Below, in pieces: positions 9,501 through 18,400 of a stretch of 64,000 bases of DNA. Position numbers and translations under genes: made by a program. Below the pieces are notes generated by a model. The model was given only the letters and a program-made list of their open reading frames with translations. It was not told where the DNA came from and did not search any database. Source of the stretch: CAIWKO01 sp964626855 (lineage in GTDB: Bacteria > Bacteroidota > Bacteroidia > Bacteroidales > CAIWKO01); contig CAZVKJ010000003.1 in assembly GCA_964626855.1 (NCBI GenBank), forward strand, positions 1 to 64,000, written 5' to 3'. Positions within the stretch are counted from its first letter, which is position 1. Each line of letters starts with the position of its first letter.

Positions 9501-10708
9501 ATAATTATGGTGACAATACTTTTGTTAGGGCTAATTATATCAGCATACACAGGCCGGATGTTCCATCTGTGATAAATGACACAATTTGTGGCCCGGCAGA
9601 AGCACAACTTTCAGTTAGTTCAAATGGAACTAACAGATGGTTTAATGAACCACAAAATGGCAGCCCGATTCATGTAGGTGATAATTATAATACGGGTGTC
9701 ATTGACACCACCACAACTTATTATGTTGAGTCTGCTATTGATGAAGTGTATACCATTGGCGCTCCTGATACTCTTATAGGTAGCGGTGGATATTATACAG
9801 GTAGCAGTAATCATTACATGATCTTTGACTGCATGGTTGATATATTACTCGTTTCAGTTGATGTATATGCCCAGACAACAGGTTCAAGGACGATCAGGTT
9901 AAAAACGCATGGTGGGACAGTGGTGTATGATACTGTGATCAACCTTTCAGCAGGGAAGACTACGATAAATTTAAACTGGAATATTCCTGCCGCTTCTAAT
10001 TATGGCCTTGAAGCAATGGGGCCTGACAATAAGCTTTTCAGGAATATATTGGGGGGTAATTACCCTTACATTGTAAATGATTTGATTAAAATTACCGGTA
10101 ACAGTTATTCAAATAATGATTACTATTATTTTTTCTATAATTGGAAAGTGCAGGCTGAAGAGTGTAAAAGTCCCCGTATCCCGGTAGTTGCTTATGTATA
10201 TACCAGCAATCCCGCAGCCGGCTATATAAGCAGCAGCACAGATAATAATGTGGCGTTTACAAATACCTCTATGAATGCATATTCATATTTTTGGGATTTT
10301 AATGATGGCGGTTTTTCTGTTGATGAAAATCCATTACATACCTTCATGAATAACGGGGCATATATTGTTTCAATGACTGCTTTTAACGCCTGCGGAACAG
10401 ATACCTTCCAGGATACAGTAAATATTTATTGTGTGGGAATAAATGACACTGATAATATCCAAGGTCTTAGTATTTCTCCCAATCCTGCTGTTGAATATGT
10501 CATGATCTCCTGGTACAGTAAATATGTAAATACAGGTTTTATTGATGTTAATGATATTTTTGGGCAAACGGTTATGTGTAAAAAAGTGAATATTGTTGAA
10601 GGAATAAATAAGAATATTTTAGATGTTCGTAATTTGTCCCAGGGAGTCTATTTTGTTAAGCTTATTGCCAATGGACAGAAAACCCTAATAAAACTAACAA
10701 TTTTGTGA
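6512..10708 (+). CDS. Gingipain-type C25 cysteine protease with CUB and PKD domains
   Basis: 1398-residue secreted protease. The start at 6512 (MKKILTFLGFF) gives a proper signal peptide; a TTG-start frame from 6467 would not. In order: signal peptide (1-20), C25 propeptide-like region (about 30-225), C25 catalytic domain (about 230-640) with the likely dyad His482 (RDHG) and Cys517 (NCHTGEY) and the family end motif FGDPAMKIW. These are followed by a beta-sandwich, a PKD domain (WDFGSG), a CUB domain with paired cysteines, a second PKD (WDFGDGD), an Ig-like unit, a third PKD (WDFNDGG) and a T9SS type A domain starting SISPNPAVE. This fits a surface or released endopeptidase whose extra modules bind substrate or matrix. 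Specificity (Arg, Lys or other) cannot be read from sequence. Confidence 0.88.
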   Translation: MKKILTFLGFFCCIILTAGQNQTADKTPVRTVTDKGVKGLKVEYTFNGYSISVVNENSTKFVRINIKDFTFLKEVGKPALPAHYDLVLIPDDATARVNIKYSNVSQQGNLLVYPALRPATDRYGDPEPRFEIDSAFYLKNTWYPEEPVRIVNILKIKGLSLAVVRVCPVQYNPRLNLVKFIGSLNYEVKFSKSKSLIKQKNFYSSYFLSNLDNLVLNNSSIKQETEAYYASLKNVKPAKLSDAKNYIIITHSDYREAADSLAKWKSQLGYAVKIISRSSWTSAQVKTEIHGLYQSYAPRPDYFVIIGDHDKVPGEIHQDPMYHENFATDLYYACMDGPSDYVADMAFGRISVSSAAQSMTVVKKIIKYEKSPPALPGFYTRGTGCAYFQDDDTSNYEDRRFVLTMEEIHSYMQSQGYSVDRVYEADPFTNPMYYNNGFYANSEPLPVDLLRSSGFAWDGDKNDIVAALNSTDGRLFLAHRDHGYTGGTGWASPEFTSNDIGLLNNGDKLPVVFSINCHTGEYRLPECFAEKFLRKTNGGAVGVFGAAYYSYSGYNDGLIEGMFDAIWSNPGLIPDYTGIGDTPVGSPVSHQPIYTMGDVMNQGLIRMVQTWGDDQYSHELFHYFGDPAMKIWTALPEAITATNDPTLDCHDTTFQINSCSCTGCLATLVVDGEMIASDTLGAGPNILRFAPVAGNSAVLTISGHNYRPYIYSIPFTSSCIKPKFDIEYANPCVGQQITINNASTGNIQTFAWDFGSGASPQTASNSGPFQVYYSFPGLKYITLTISDGTNSETYADSVYIEQPCVYSAIQNQHIMINSCQGTLFDNNGTGNYLPNSNDTVTILVPGATSINLHFTDFDVEMGDAGYCNWDYLQIFDGVDMSAPLIGKYCSLQGFTPAADVSSSGNAITVYFYADEYTEGRGYEIDFNCSASGQVPSAGFTADPLTSCDGTISFTDLSTNSPTKFHWDFGDGDTSNTQNPVHIYQSNGNYTVTFKVFNNYGDNTFVRANYISIHRPDVPSVINDTICGPAEAQLSVSSNGTNRWFNEPQNGSPIHVGDNYNTGVIDTTTTYYVESAIDEVYTIGAPDTLIGSGGYYTGSSNHYMIFDCMVDILLVSVDVYAQTTGSRTIRLKTHGGTVVYDTVINLSAGKTTINLNWNIPAASNYGLEAMGPDNKLFRNILGGNYPYIVNDLIKITGNSYSNNDYYYFFYNWKVQAEECKSPRIPVVAYVYTSNPAAGYISSSTDNNVAFTNTSMNAYSYFWDFNDGGFSVDENPLHTFMNNGAYIVSMTAFNACGTDTFQDTVNIYCVGINDTDNIQGLSISPNPAVEYVMISWYSKYVNTGFIDVNDIFGQTVMCKKVNIVEGINKNILDVRNLSQGVYFVKLIANGQKTLIKLTIL

Positions 10709-10735
10709 TTTTGTATTAATATTATTTTAATTTTG
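10702..10735 (+). promoter_or_regulatory. Bacteroidota-type promoter for the 10762 gene
   Basis: TTTG at 10702-10705 and TAATTTTG at 10728-10735, a 22-nt spacer, one more than the usual 19-21. The -7 box ends 26 nt before the ATG at 10762. The -33 box overlaps the stop codon region of the protease gene. Confidence 0.5.
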
Positions 10736-10761
10736 TAATAAACATTCAAAACTCTCAAATT

Positions 10762-12267
10762 ATGAAGACAAATATTTATTTTAAATTAAAGTTATTTATT
10801 TTTTGTTTTCGCAGGCTGATTCTTTTTTCCGCATTATTCTGTTTTATCTTCCCATATAAAGTAGATGCCGCGATGCATAAAGGCCCCTTTATATCTTCTG
10901 ATACCAATGCCAATATCCTGGTCAGAAATAATAATCAAATTAAATCTCCTTCAGTGTTATATTATATGTTATGCACTTCGCCTGGTGATCCTATAGCTAC
11001 TCCGGTTACTGATACGATATGTTCAGGGAGTGCAATTGTTTCGGCTACAGCTGCAGGGGCTACGGATATTTTATGGTATGCAGGCAGTTGTGGAGGTACA
11101 TTTGTCGGGACCAGCGCTCCGGGGGCGGATTTTTCCGTTTCACCGACCTTTACTACCACCTACTATGCCAGGGGATATAGCGGCAGCGGATGTTTATCAA
11201 ACAATTGTGCAAGCGTAGTTATCAAGGTTGGTAGCCCTGCTGGTGCCGTCACCGTCAGTGGTGGCGGTGTTTATTGTAATACCGGAACACTTATAGCTCA
11301 TGGAGGAACAGGCGGAACAATATACTGGCAGGGGACTACCAGTGGCGGCACATTTACGTCAACTCCTGCAACAACACAAACTGTCACAGCTTCGGGAACA
11401 TATTATTTCAGGGCCTTTACAAGTGTATGCTGGGGGCCGGAGGATGGAGAGACCATTACTATTAATAATATTCCTGATGAACCCAGCCCGATAACAGGGC
11501 CCGATACAGTTTGTATTGGTGGCACTGTGAGTTTTTCCGTTCCAACGGTTACAGGTGTAACTTCGTATACATGGTCTGTCCCTTCGACCGGTGGCTGGGC
11601 TATTATTGCCGGACAAAATACATCAACAGTTACCATTGTTAGCGGAAGTGCATCAGGCGATGTTTGTGTTGCAGAAACAAATTCATGCGGAATAAGTCAA
11701 CAGGGTTGCAGGACAATTACTGTTGATCCGGCAGGAACAGTAACCGCACAACCGGGAACAATTACCGGACCCACAAATGTTGGCTCAGGAACAGCTCAAA
11801 CTTATTCTATTGCTCCTGTCACTAATGCAACATCCTATCTGTGGTCTGTACCAACCGGCCTGGGATGGGTGCTGAATTCCGGACAAGGAACTACAAGTAT
11901 TAATGTAACAACGGGAACCAACTCCGGACAGGTTTGTGTAAAGGCTCAGAATGATTGTGGCAACAGTACTCAGAAGTGCCTTGACGTGGCTTGTGGCATC
12001 ACCGAAAATTCCGGGTTGGAAAATTTAAATATTTTCCCCAATCCAAATGACGGTATGTTTATTCTTGATATGGAGGTTGCTGGAATTCAGCATATTTCTA
12101 TTGAAATATTTGATGTAATAGGTAATGTCGTTTATAAAAATAATATCGCTGAAATTTCAGGAAAATTTCAGAAAGAGATGGATTTAAGCAGAAATGCAAA
12201 AGGTACTTATTGTTTACAGATAACGACGGACAAGGGTGTGGTTAATAAAAAAATCATCCTCCAATAA
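10762..12267 (+). CDS. T9SS-sorted Ig-like/PKD-like surface protein
   Basis: 501 residues. Long N-terminal signal (hydrophobic core about residues 17-33). Then a unit with ILWYAGSCGGTFVGT and TTYYARGYS, and a second with GTIYWQGTTSGGTF and TYYFRAFTS. Both unit types recur many times in the giant protein at 45640. Two PKD-like domains follow (TSYTWSVPSTGGW and TSYLWSVPTGLGW), then a T9SS type A sorting domain (IFPNPNDGMF, then KGTYCLQITT). The stop at 12267 abuts the convergent kinase gene with no gap. Likely a cell-surface adhesin or matrix protein; no enzyme motif is seen. Confidence 0.82.
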   Translation: MKTNIYFKLKLFIFCFRRLILFSALFCFIFPYKVDAAMHKGPFISSDTNANILVRNNNQIKSPSVLYYMLCTSPGDPIATPVTDTICSGSAIVSATAAGATDILWYAGSCGGTFVGTSAPGADFSVSPTFTTTYYARGYSGSGCLSNNCASVVIKVGSPAGAVTVSGGGVYCNTGTLIAHGGTGGTIYWQGTTSGGTFTSTPATTQTVTASGTYYFRAFTSVCWGPEDGETITINNIPDEPSPITGPDTVCIGGTVSFSVPTVTGVTSYTWSVPSTGGWAIIAGQNTSTVTIVSGSASGDVCVAETNSCGISQQGCRTITVDPAGTVTAQPGTITGPTNVGSGTAQTYSIAPVTNATSYLWSVPTGLGWVLNSGQGTTSINVTTGTNSGQVCVKAQNDCGNSTQKCLDVACGITENSGLENLNIFPNPNDGMFILDMEVAGIQHISIEIFDVIGNVVYKNNIAEISGKFQKEMDLSRNAKGTYCLQITTDKGVVNKKIILQ

Positions 12268-13113
12268 TCAGTCGATATTTGTGTTTCTGTGAAATTCAAC
12301 CAGGCCATCCATAGGTTCTTTCATGATTTTTGATATCTTTATTCCAAATTCACCGGCGACTTCTTCAAGTATTTCTTTGAGATTTGCGGAAACCGAACCG
12401 GTGAAGACTAAAGGTAATTTCTTATATTCTGGATATACCATCACATGGTTATTAAAAAAATCTTTAAAACAGTTATAAACCATGTCATGAATAAAGGGGT
12501 CATGGTAACATGTCCTTATGAATTTTGAAAATGAAGCCAGATAAGCGTTTGGTGATGGCTGGCGATAAACTTTATCGAGCACTTCTTCCCTTGTGATTTT
12601 AAAGTTTTTTATAAAGGCATTTTTGATATTTTCCGGAAGTTTATTATAAAAATAAGCCCTGAGCAATTCTTTTCCAAGCATAGCACCTCCGCCTTCATCT
12701 CCAAGTATAAACCCGAGTGACGGTGTTGTAGATTTTATTTCCTTTCCATCATAAATACAAGACACCGATCCCGTGCCTAATATGCATGCGATACCCTTGT
12801 CGCGCCCCAGCAGGGCACGAGCTGCTCCGAGAAGATCGCTGTAAACATTAATTTCTGCGGATGTAAAACAGGATTTCAAATATTTTTTCACTAAAAGTAT
12901 CTTTTCTTTTGTGCCGCAGCCCGAGCCATAAAAATGAACTTCCTGAACTTCATTTTTACATAGAACCAGCTCAGAATTAAGCACGGTATGGAATATACCT
13001 TCATCAGTAAAATATGGATTTAATCCACGTGTATAAATTGTTTCAATGCTTTTATCAACATTTATAACTTTCCAATGAGTTTTAGTTGAACCGCTGTCTG
13101 CAATCAGAATCAT
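12268..13113 (-). CDS. BadF/BadG-type N-acetylglucosamine kinase
   Basis: 281 residues of the ASKHA sugar-kinase fold. MILIADSGSTKTHWKVI is the phosphate-1 loop of the BadF/BadG/BcrA/BcrD ATPase family as found in GlcNAc kinases. CILGTGSVSC is the phosphate-2 region, LGFILGDEGGGAMLGKELL is the family's sugar-binding stretch, and VFTGSVSANL is the adenosine loop. The probable reaction is ATP-dependent phosphorylation of N-acetylglucosamine (amino-sugar salvage or cell-wall recycling) in the cytoplasm. Length and motifs are complete. It is divergent from the histidine kinase at 13219, and its stop abuts the T9SS-protein stop. Confidence 0.85.
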   Translation of the reverse strand: MILIADSGSTKTHWKVINVDKSIETIYTRGLNPYFTDEGIFHTVLNSELVLCKNEVQEVHFYGSGCGTKEKILLVKKYLKSCFTSAEINVYSDLLGAARALLGRDKGIACILGTGSVSCIYDGKEIKSTTPSLGFILGDEGGGAMLGKELLRAYFYNKLPENIKNAFIKNFKITREEVLDKVYRQPSPNAYLASFSKFIRTCYHDPFIHDMVYNCFKDFFNNHVMVYPEYKKLPLVFTGSVSANLKEILEEVAGEFGIKISKIMKEPMDGLVEFHRNTNID

Positions 13114-13153
13114 AAATTTTATTTTTTTCCGGAAGCTGAATTAAATTTTTGGA

Positions 13154-13186
13154 TTTGTGTTTTCTGACGGCTAAGTTATATATTTG
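13154..13186 (+). promoter_or_regulatory. Consensus Bacteroidota promoter for the histidine kinase
   Basis: TTTG at 13154-13157, a 21-nt spacer, and TATATTTG at 13179-13186: a full match to TTTG-N19-21-TAnnTTTG. The -7 box ends 32 nt before the ATG at 13219. This is the best promoter in the window and supports assigning the source to Bacteroidota. Confidence 0.65.
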
Positions 13187-13218
13187 TTGTATATTTATCT
13201 GCATACTTCATTAATAAT

Positions 13219-14403
13219 ATGGAAAGGTTAATGCTCGAAGGCCTGGTATTTAGTGTAATTGTTGTTGCAGTAATTTTTACATGCCGTTATCTTATGCTGA
13301 AAAAAATCAGGAAGAATATTTTCTTTCTTACCGGCAATATTAAAAATAGAGGCTCTGTAAAGCAATTAATTACTGAATACAAGAAAATATCTGATGAAAT
13401 AGCTGAACGCGAAGAAAGACTTAAACATTTTTATGATGCAACACTGGATGGTATATTACTGCATGATAACGGGCAATTGTTGCTAGTTAATCATGCTGTG
13501 TCAATTCTGACAGGCTATTCAGAGGGGGAGTTGATAAAAATGTCGGTTAATGATATTTTACAGGAGAGGCATTCCGGATCGGGGTTTAAAATACCATTAA
13601 AGCCTTATACATACGAAACAATGGCTTTAAAGAAAGATGGAAAAAAATTTCCAATTGAGGTTCAGGAAAGCGCTATCGAGTATAGAGGTAAAATGATAAT
13701 TGCATCAGTAATTCGTGATATTACAAAACGTATTGAAGTGGAAAAACAGCTTAAAGAAGAACGTTTAAAGAGGCTTTCATGGGTTATTGACGGTCAGGAG
13801 ATTGAACGGCAGCGCCTGGCACGTGAACTACATGATGGATTGGGACAAGTTATGATAGCATTAAAATTAAAACTGGAAAGTATTGAAATAAGTGATGAAA
13901 AAGACAGGAAGCGTTTTGACGACCTGAAGGCCCTGACCAATAAAACTATTGATGATATACGCAGGATGTCAAACAACCTTATGCCTTTAGGCTTAAAGGA
14001 ATTCGGAATTATCAATGCTTTACGGAAACTTTGCAATGAAACTGCAGAGTCTACCAGCATTGTTATTGACTTTGAAGCCGACAGCAATATTAATCCAAAG
14101 ATGCTTACAAATAAATGCATCATGTATTTATACAGGATTGCACAGGAAGCTTTGACAAATTCGGTTAAGCATGCCGAATCCAGCACAATTTCTGTTAAAC
14201 TGGAGAAAAAACAGAATTTTTATATCCTGACAATACTTGATAACGGAAAAGGTTTTAAATTTGGAACTACTCACAAATATGTTGGAAATGGAATATATAA
14301 TATGCGGGAACGCGCCTATATGCTTGGTGGAACATTTAATGTTCATTCAGAAATAGGTAAGGGCACTGAAGTCAGAGTTGAGATTCCACTTAATCATTCA
14401 TAA
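13219..14403 (+). CDS. PAS-domain NarL-type sensor histidine kinase
   Basis: 394 residues. One N-terminal transmembrane helix (about 5-24), a short coiled coil, a PAS domain (about 70-175; GYSEGEL and VIRDITKR), then a HisKA_3 dimerisation domain with phospho-acceptor His205 in ARELHDGLG, and a HATPase domain (N box NSVKHA, G1 box DNGKGF, G2 region GNGIYNMRERA). The single helix and lack of a large periplasmic region suggest that the PAS domain senses a cytoplasmic cue such as redox state or a small molecule. It is co-transcribed with the response regulator 8 nt downstream. Confidence 0.9.
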   Translation: MERLMLEGLVFSVIVVAVIFTCRYLMLKKIRKNIFFLTGNIKNRGSVKQLITEYKKISDEIAEREERLKHFYDATLDGILLHDNGQLLLVNHAVSILTGYSEGELIKMSVNDILQERHSGSGFKIPLKPYTYETMALKKDGKKFPIEVQESAIEYRGKMIIASVIRDITKRIEVEKQLKEERLKRLSWVIDGQEIERQRLARELHDGLGQVMIALKLKLESIEISDEKDRKRFDDLKALTNKTIDDIRRMSNNLMPLGLKEFGIINALRKLCNETAESTSIVIDFEADSNINPKMLTNKCIMYLYRIAQEALTNSVKHAESSTISVKLEKKQNFYILTILDNGKGFKFGTTHKYVGNGIYNMRERAYMLGGTFNVHSEIGKGTEVRVEIPLNHS

Positions 14404-14411
14404 TTTTTACT

Positions 14412-15071
14412 ATGGGAAAAATAAAAATCATACTTGTTGATGATCACCAAATTGTTCGTGATGGAATAAAGGCATTATTAACTGATGTCGAAGATATTGA
14501 CATTATCAGCGAAGCTTCTGATCATAATGTCCTCCGTGAAAAACTAAACCTGCAGAATCCGGATATTATTATTATGGATATTTCATTACCTGAAATTTCA
14601 GGTTTGGAGCTGGCTAAAAGGTTATCAGAATCTCATCCCGAGATAAAAGTAATTATACTTTCGATGTACACAGATGAAGATTTTATTTTCAATGCGATCA
14701 AATCAGGAGCAAAGGGGTATTTGCCTAAAAATACGACACGAAAAGAAATTATTGATGCAATAAGAGCTGTTTATGCCGGGGAAGAATATTTCAGTGAATC
14801 AATTTCAAATATTATCTTAAAAAGTTATGTTCAAAAAGCCAAAACGGTGGATAATCAGCCTGAGCGTTCCGAAGATAAGCTTACAATCCGGGAAATTGAA
14901 ATATTGAAACATTTTGCCTCAGGATTAAGTAACCAGGAAATTGCCGATAAATTGTTTATAAGCATACGAACAGTAGAGTCGCATAAAAATCATATTATGC
15001 AAAAGCTTGAACTCAAAAGCACCGTCGATCTTATAAAATTTGCAATTAAAAATAAAATTGTTGATGTGTAA
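14412..15071 (+). CDS. NarL/FixJ-family response regulator
   Basis: 219 residues: receiver domain (about 4-120) with acidic pair DD near residue 10, phospho-acceptor Asp56 in IIMDISLP, the switch Ser in ILSMY and Lys in LPKN; then a LuxR-type HTH (about 155-215) with LTIREIEIL and the recognition helix RTVESHKNHI. It is the output partner of the kinase 8 nt upstream. Targets are unknown; the next gene downstream is a T9SS adhesin. Confidence 0.92.
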   Translation: MGKIKIILVDDHQIVRDGIKALLTDVEDIDIISEASDHNVLREKLNLQNPDIIIMDISLPEISGLELAKRLSESHPEIKVIILSMYTDEDFIFNAIKSGAKGYLPKNTTRKEIIDAIRAVYAGEEYFSESISNIILKSYVQKAKTVDNQPERSEDKLTIREIEILKHFASGLSNQEIADKLFISIRTVESHKNHIMQKLELKSTVDLIKFAIKNKIVDV

Positions 15072-15145
15072 TATAAATCAGAAGATTTCGGTGGATGATT
15101 TTTATCACAGTTAAAGCGTAACAATTTTAATTTCATTTTAATTTA

Positions 15146-18100
15146 ATGAAAAAAATATTTCTGATACTAAGTATCATTATTATTTGCTGTCGTGCTTTCG
15201 GGCAGGTATTGGCTGATTATAATCTCACTGCCATCAGCGGCACTTACACCGAAATTACATCTGGCACCAGTCCTCTTCTGACAAACGGTGATGCTGATGA
15301 TGGATATTTTAACGGGATACCTATAGGCTTTACTTTTACTTTTTGCAAAGTTGCATATACTTCTGTTGCAGCCAGCACAAACGGATGGTTGAAGTTTGGC
15401 GGATCGACCATCTATGTTGCGCCAAATAATGATTTATCTGCGAATGCATTTATGCAACCATTCCTGGCTCCCTTGTGGGATGATCTGGATATTCAAAATC
15501 CGTTAAATTTTTCTTATTTGACAGAAGGTACAGCACCGTATAGAATATTTGTTGCCCAATGGAAAAATGTTAAATGGAATTCAGGCTCTGACAGCGCTGT
15601 TATATCTTTTCAGGTTAAACTTTACGAAACAACCAACAATATTGAATTTATTTATAAGGATGAGGAAAACCCTGTATATAATGGTTCGGCTTCCATAGGA
15701 CTATCAGCAGCATCCCAGGACAATCAAACTTTTATTTCTTTAAACAACACTACCCCGAATCCCCAAATAAGTTCGATAACAAGCACCAATACATTGGGTA
15801 CAAAACCGGCCGATGGCCAGGTATACCGATTTGCTGTTGATAGTATTCTGAATCCATATCCTTTTGTGGCAACAGCGATGAATAATAGCCTGATAAAATT
15901 ATCCTGGTCTGGAAATCCCGACAGTAATAATGTGTTGATTGTTTATGACACCATGAGTATTACTGGGACACCTGTGGATGGCGTTGTCTATACGCCTGGT
16001 GATACTTTACCCGGAGGCGGGACAGTGATTTATTATGGCGATCTGACTACATTTTATCATGATTCGCTTTCGGGAAACTTAACATACTATTATAAAGCAT
16101 TCTCGGTAACTGGCTCTGATAAATATTCTTTAGGTATTATGGCAAAAAGTACCACGCTGCCTGAACCGATATCCGTGTTACCATGGAATGAAAATTTTGA
16201 TGGTGTATCCGTGCCCAACTTACCTGTTTATTGGAATAAAGGAACAACAGCTTGGGTTACAACCAACAATTCTAATACATTTTATGATGCCAATGCGCAC
16301 AGCGGAACTCAATTTTTAAGGGAAAGGGATTATGTTACCAATGAATATGTCTGGACTCCCGGTTTTTACCTTGTTGCCGGTGTTTCCTATGATTTTTCAT
16401 TTTGGTGGGCAGCCGACAATCATTCGGGATGGACAGGTCATGTTTTTTACAATACATCCCAATTTTCAACAGATGCTGTACAATTAGGGAATCCTTTTGT
16501 AATAGCATCAACTTTTGCTACTTCAACTTATGCTCAGGCTCTTTATACTTTGATTCCTGAAAATACAGGAACATATTATTTTGCTGTTCGCATAAACTGC
16601 CCATCAGGTGTTCCTAACTTCATCAGTTTTGACGATTTTAAGTTAGAGCCAACTTCCTGCCCAAATATAACAGCATATGCAATTGCATCAAATTCTGTTA
16701 CACAAACAACAGCAACTATCTCATGGACGGCGCCGCCTTCAATGCAAACTTCAGGTTTTGAATATGAAGTTCGTATTAATGGTGTCGCAGGTAGCGGGCC
16801 AACCGGCCTTATTAGCAGCGGAGGTGTAAGTGCAGATGTTGATTCGGTTAATATTTCAGGGCTAAATCCTTCAACCACATACAGCTTTTATATTAGATAT
16901 CATTGCAGTGCCGGCGATACAGGGTCTTGGACAAATGCCTTTCATTTTACTACGGTTTGTGATTTGGGGGTATTACCTTATTTCGAAAACTTTGATAATA
17001 TTGCAGTGCCATCATTACCTAATTGTTATTCTGTCAGTAATGATAATAATGACACTTATTCCTGGGCAACACTGAATAGTCATTACCATTCATCACCAAA
17101 CTCTATTTATATCAGATACAATCAGGCAGAAGCAATGAATGACTGGTTCTACACGCCTAAATTTCATTTTGAATCGGGCAAATATTATAAGGTTGATTTT
17201 TTTTATGACAATTGCGGGGATTCTTTATATCCTGAAAAACTTGAAGTAAAATGGGGAAGCGAGGCAAATGCAGGTGGCATGACCAGCGAATCTATTTTTG
17301 AAAACCCATATATTGTCGGTGCATACAGGTATGGTAGCGGAATTATTTCTCCTGCTGTTTCTGGTGATTATTTTGTTGGTTTTCATGGATACAGTGATGC
17401 TGATATGTTTTTTATTGTTGTTGACGATATCCGGATCAGGGAAATCCCCTTTGCAGATATTAGATTATCACAGCATAACCAGTCATATTGTGATACATTA
17501 GGCTGGGTTCATCTGCCTGTTACCCTCGTGAATGTCTGCCAGGATACTGTTTCAGCGGGAGATATAGTTAGCTGTTCTTATACAGTTAATAATGGAATGG
17601 CTGTCGTTGAGGATTTTGTTTTATTTAATGAAATACTTCCGGGTGACAGTACCACCTTGTCATTCTCAACTCCGGTGCATTTAAATTCTTATGATACACT
17701 TTCAATTAAATATTCGGCTCTATGGACCAAAGATGTTATTGATTCTAACAATCACAAGGTTTGTACGATCATGATGAAAAGCAAACCGGTTGTCGAACTT
17801 GGTTCTGATAGTACTATTTGCATCAACCAAAGCATTTTATTGGATGCCGGTAATCCAGGTGCAGCTTATCACTGGTGGAACGATTCTGTTTCGCAAACAC
17901 AGCTGGTAAATGTTTCATCATGCGATTCAGGTAATACATGCGACTATTATGTTACAGTTTATAAAGATGGATGCTCTGCTTCAGATACTATCACACTGAC
18001 TTTTGATCCCTGCTGGGGAATTGAGGAGAATGATGAAACTGGATTTCTGTTATATCCCAATCCATTCAATGATCAAATCTTCTTTTTAAATAATACTGGT

Positions 18101-18268
18101 TTTCCTGTTAATGAAATCAGAATATACAACGCTGAAGGGAGATTACTGATATCACAGCAATTGGAATTTAATTGTATTAACACTGCCTTATTAGGCCCTG
18201 GTGTCTATTTCATAGAATTTTATTTCGAGAATAATTCAACGGTGCATAAAATGATTGTGAAATACTAA
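15146..18268 (+). CDS. T9SS-sorted cleaved-adhesin/fibronectin III protein
   Basis: 1040 residues. Signal peptide (1-19, ending AFGQ), an N-terminal beta-sandwich of about 210 residues (Bacteroidota surface type), an Fn3-like unit, a cleaved-adhesin/choice-of-anchor J domain (about 345-510; ENFDGVSVPNLPVYW), an Fn3 domain (about 515-605; ISWTAPP, STTYSFYIRY), a second cleaved-adhesin domain (about 615-765; ENFDNIAVPSLPNCY), a CARDB-like domain, and a T9SS type A sorting domain (LLYPNPFNDQ). The cleaved-adhesin pair is known from gingipain and haemagglutinin proteins and suggests binding of host or polymer surfaces. No catalytic residues are recognised. Confidence 0.85.
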   Translation: MKKIFLILSIIIICCRAFGQVLADYNLTAISGTYTEITSGTSPLLTNGDADDGYFNGIPIGFTFTFCKVAYTSVAASTNGWLKFGGSTIYVAPNNDLSANAFMQPFLAPLWDDLDIQNPLNFSYLTEGTAPYRIFVAQWKNVKWNSGSDSAVISFQVKLYETTNNIEFIYKDEENPVYNGSASIGLSAASQDNQTFISLNNTTPNPQISSITSTNTLGTKPADGQVYRFAVDSILNPYPFVATAMNNSLIKLSWSGNPDSNNVLIVYDTMSITGTPVDGVVYTPGDTLPGGGTVIYYGDLTTFYHDSLSGNLTYYYKAFSVTGSDKYSLGIMAKSTTLPEPISVLPWNENFDGVSVPNLPVYWNKGTTAWVTTNNSNTFYDANAHSGTQFLRERDYVTNEYVWTPGFYLVAGVSYDFSFWWAADNHSGWTGHVFYNTSQFSTDAVQLGNPFVIASTFATSTYAQALYTLIPENTGTYYFAVRINCPSGVPNFISFDDFKLEPTSCPNITAYAIASNSVTQTTATISWTAPPSMQTSGFEYEVRINGVAGSGPTGLISSGGVSADVDSVNISGLNPSTTYSFYIRYHCSAGDTGSWTNAFHFTTVCDLGVLPYFENFDNIAVPSLPNCYSVSNDNNDTYSWATLNSHYHSSPNSIYIRYNQAEAMNDWFYTPKFHFESGKYYKVDFFYDNCGDSLYPEKLEVKWGSEANAGGMTSESIFENPYIVGAYRYGSGIISPAVSGDYFVGFHGYSDADMFFIVVDDIRIREIPFADIRLSQHNQSYCDTLGWVHLPVTLVNVCQDTVSAGDIVSCSYTVNNGMAVVEDFVLFNEILPGDSTTLSFSTPVHLNSYDTLSIKYSALWTKDVIDSNNHKVCTIMMKSKPVVELGSDSTICINQSILLDAGNPGAAYHWWNDSVSQTQLVNVSSCDSGNTCDYYVTVYKDGCSASDTITLTFDPCWGIEENDETGFLLYPNPFNDQIFFLNNTGFPVNEIRIYNAEGRLLISQQLEFNCINTALLGPGVYFIEFYFENNSTVHKMIVKY

Positions 18269-18276
18269 TTATTTTA

Positions 18277-18400
18277 GGGCACCTCTAAAAACTTCAAATT
18301 TCTTCGTTTGTCTTCGTTCTTCAAATCCTCATATACGTTCAGTATACTGCGGTTTTCAGAACTTTGACCGCCTCGAACTTTTTTGTTTTTAGAGCTGCCC
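18277..18400. repeat. MITE-like element with 16-bp terminal inverted repeats
   Basis: The 389-nt space between two T9SS genes holds a 124-nt element. Its ends are GGGCACCTCTAAAAAC (18277-18292) and GTTTTTAGAGCTGCCC (18385-18400), inverted repeats matching at 15 of 16 positions. The inside has a small palindrome TATAC-GTTCA-GTATA (18332-18346) and TTCG-rich pyrimidine stretches. It has no coding capacity. The layout is that of a non-autonomous element or dispersed palindromic repeat. No second copy is seen in the window. No other gene is seen between 18401 and 18657. Confidence 0.65.

Noticed and set aside
13794..14186. 130-residue minus-strand frame inside the histidine kinase gene
   Set aside because: It is a shadow of the coding strand, Ser/Ile-rich with no domain and no promoter.
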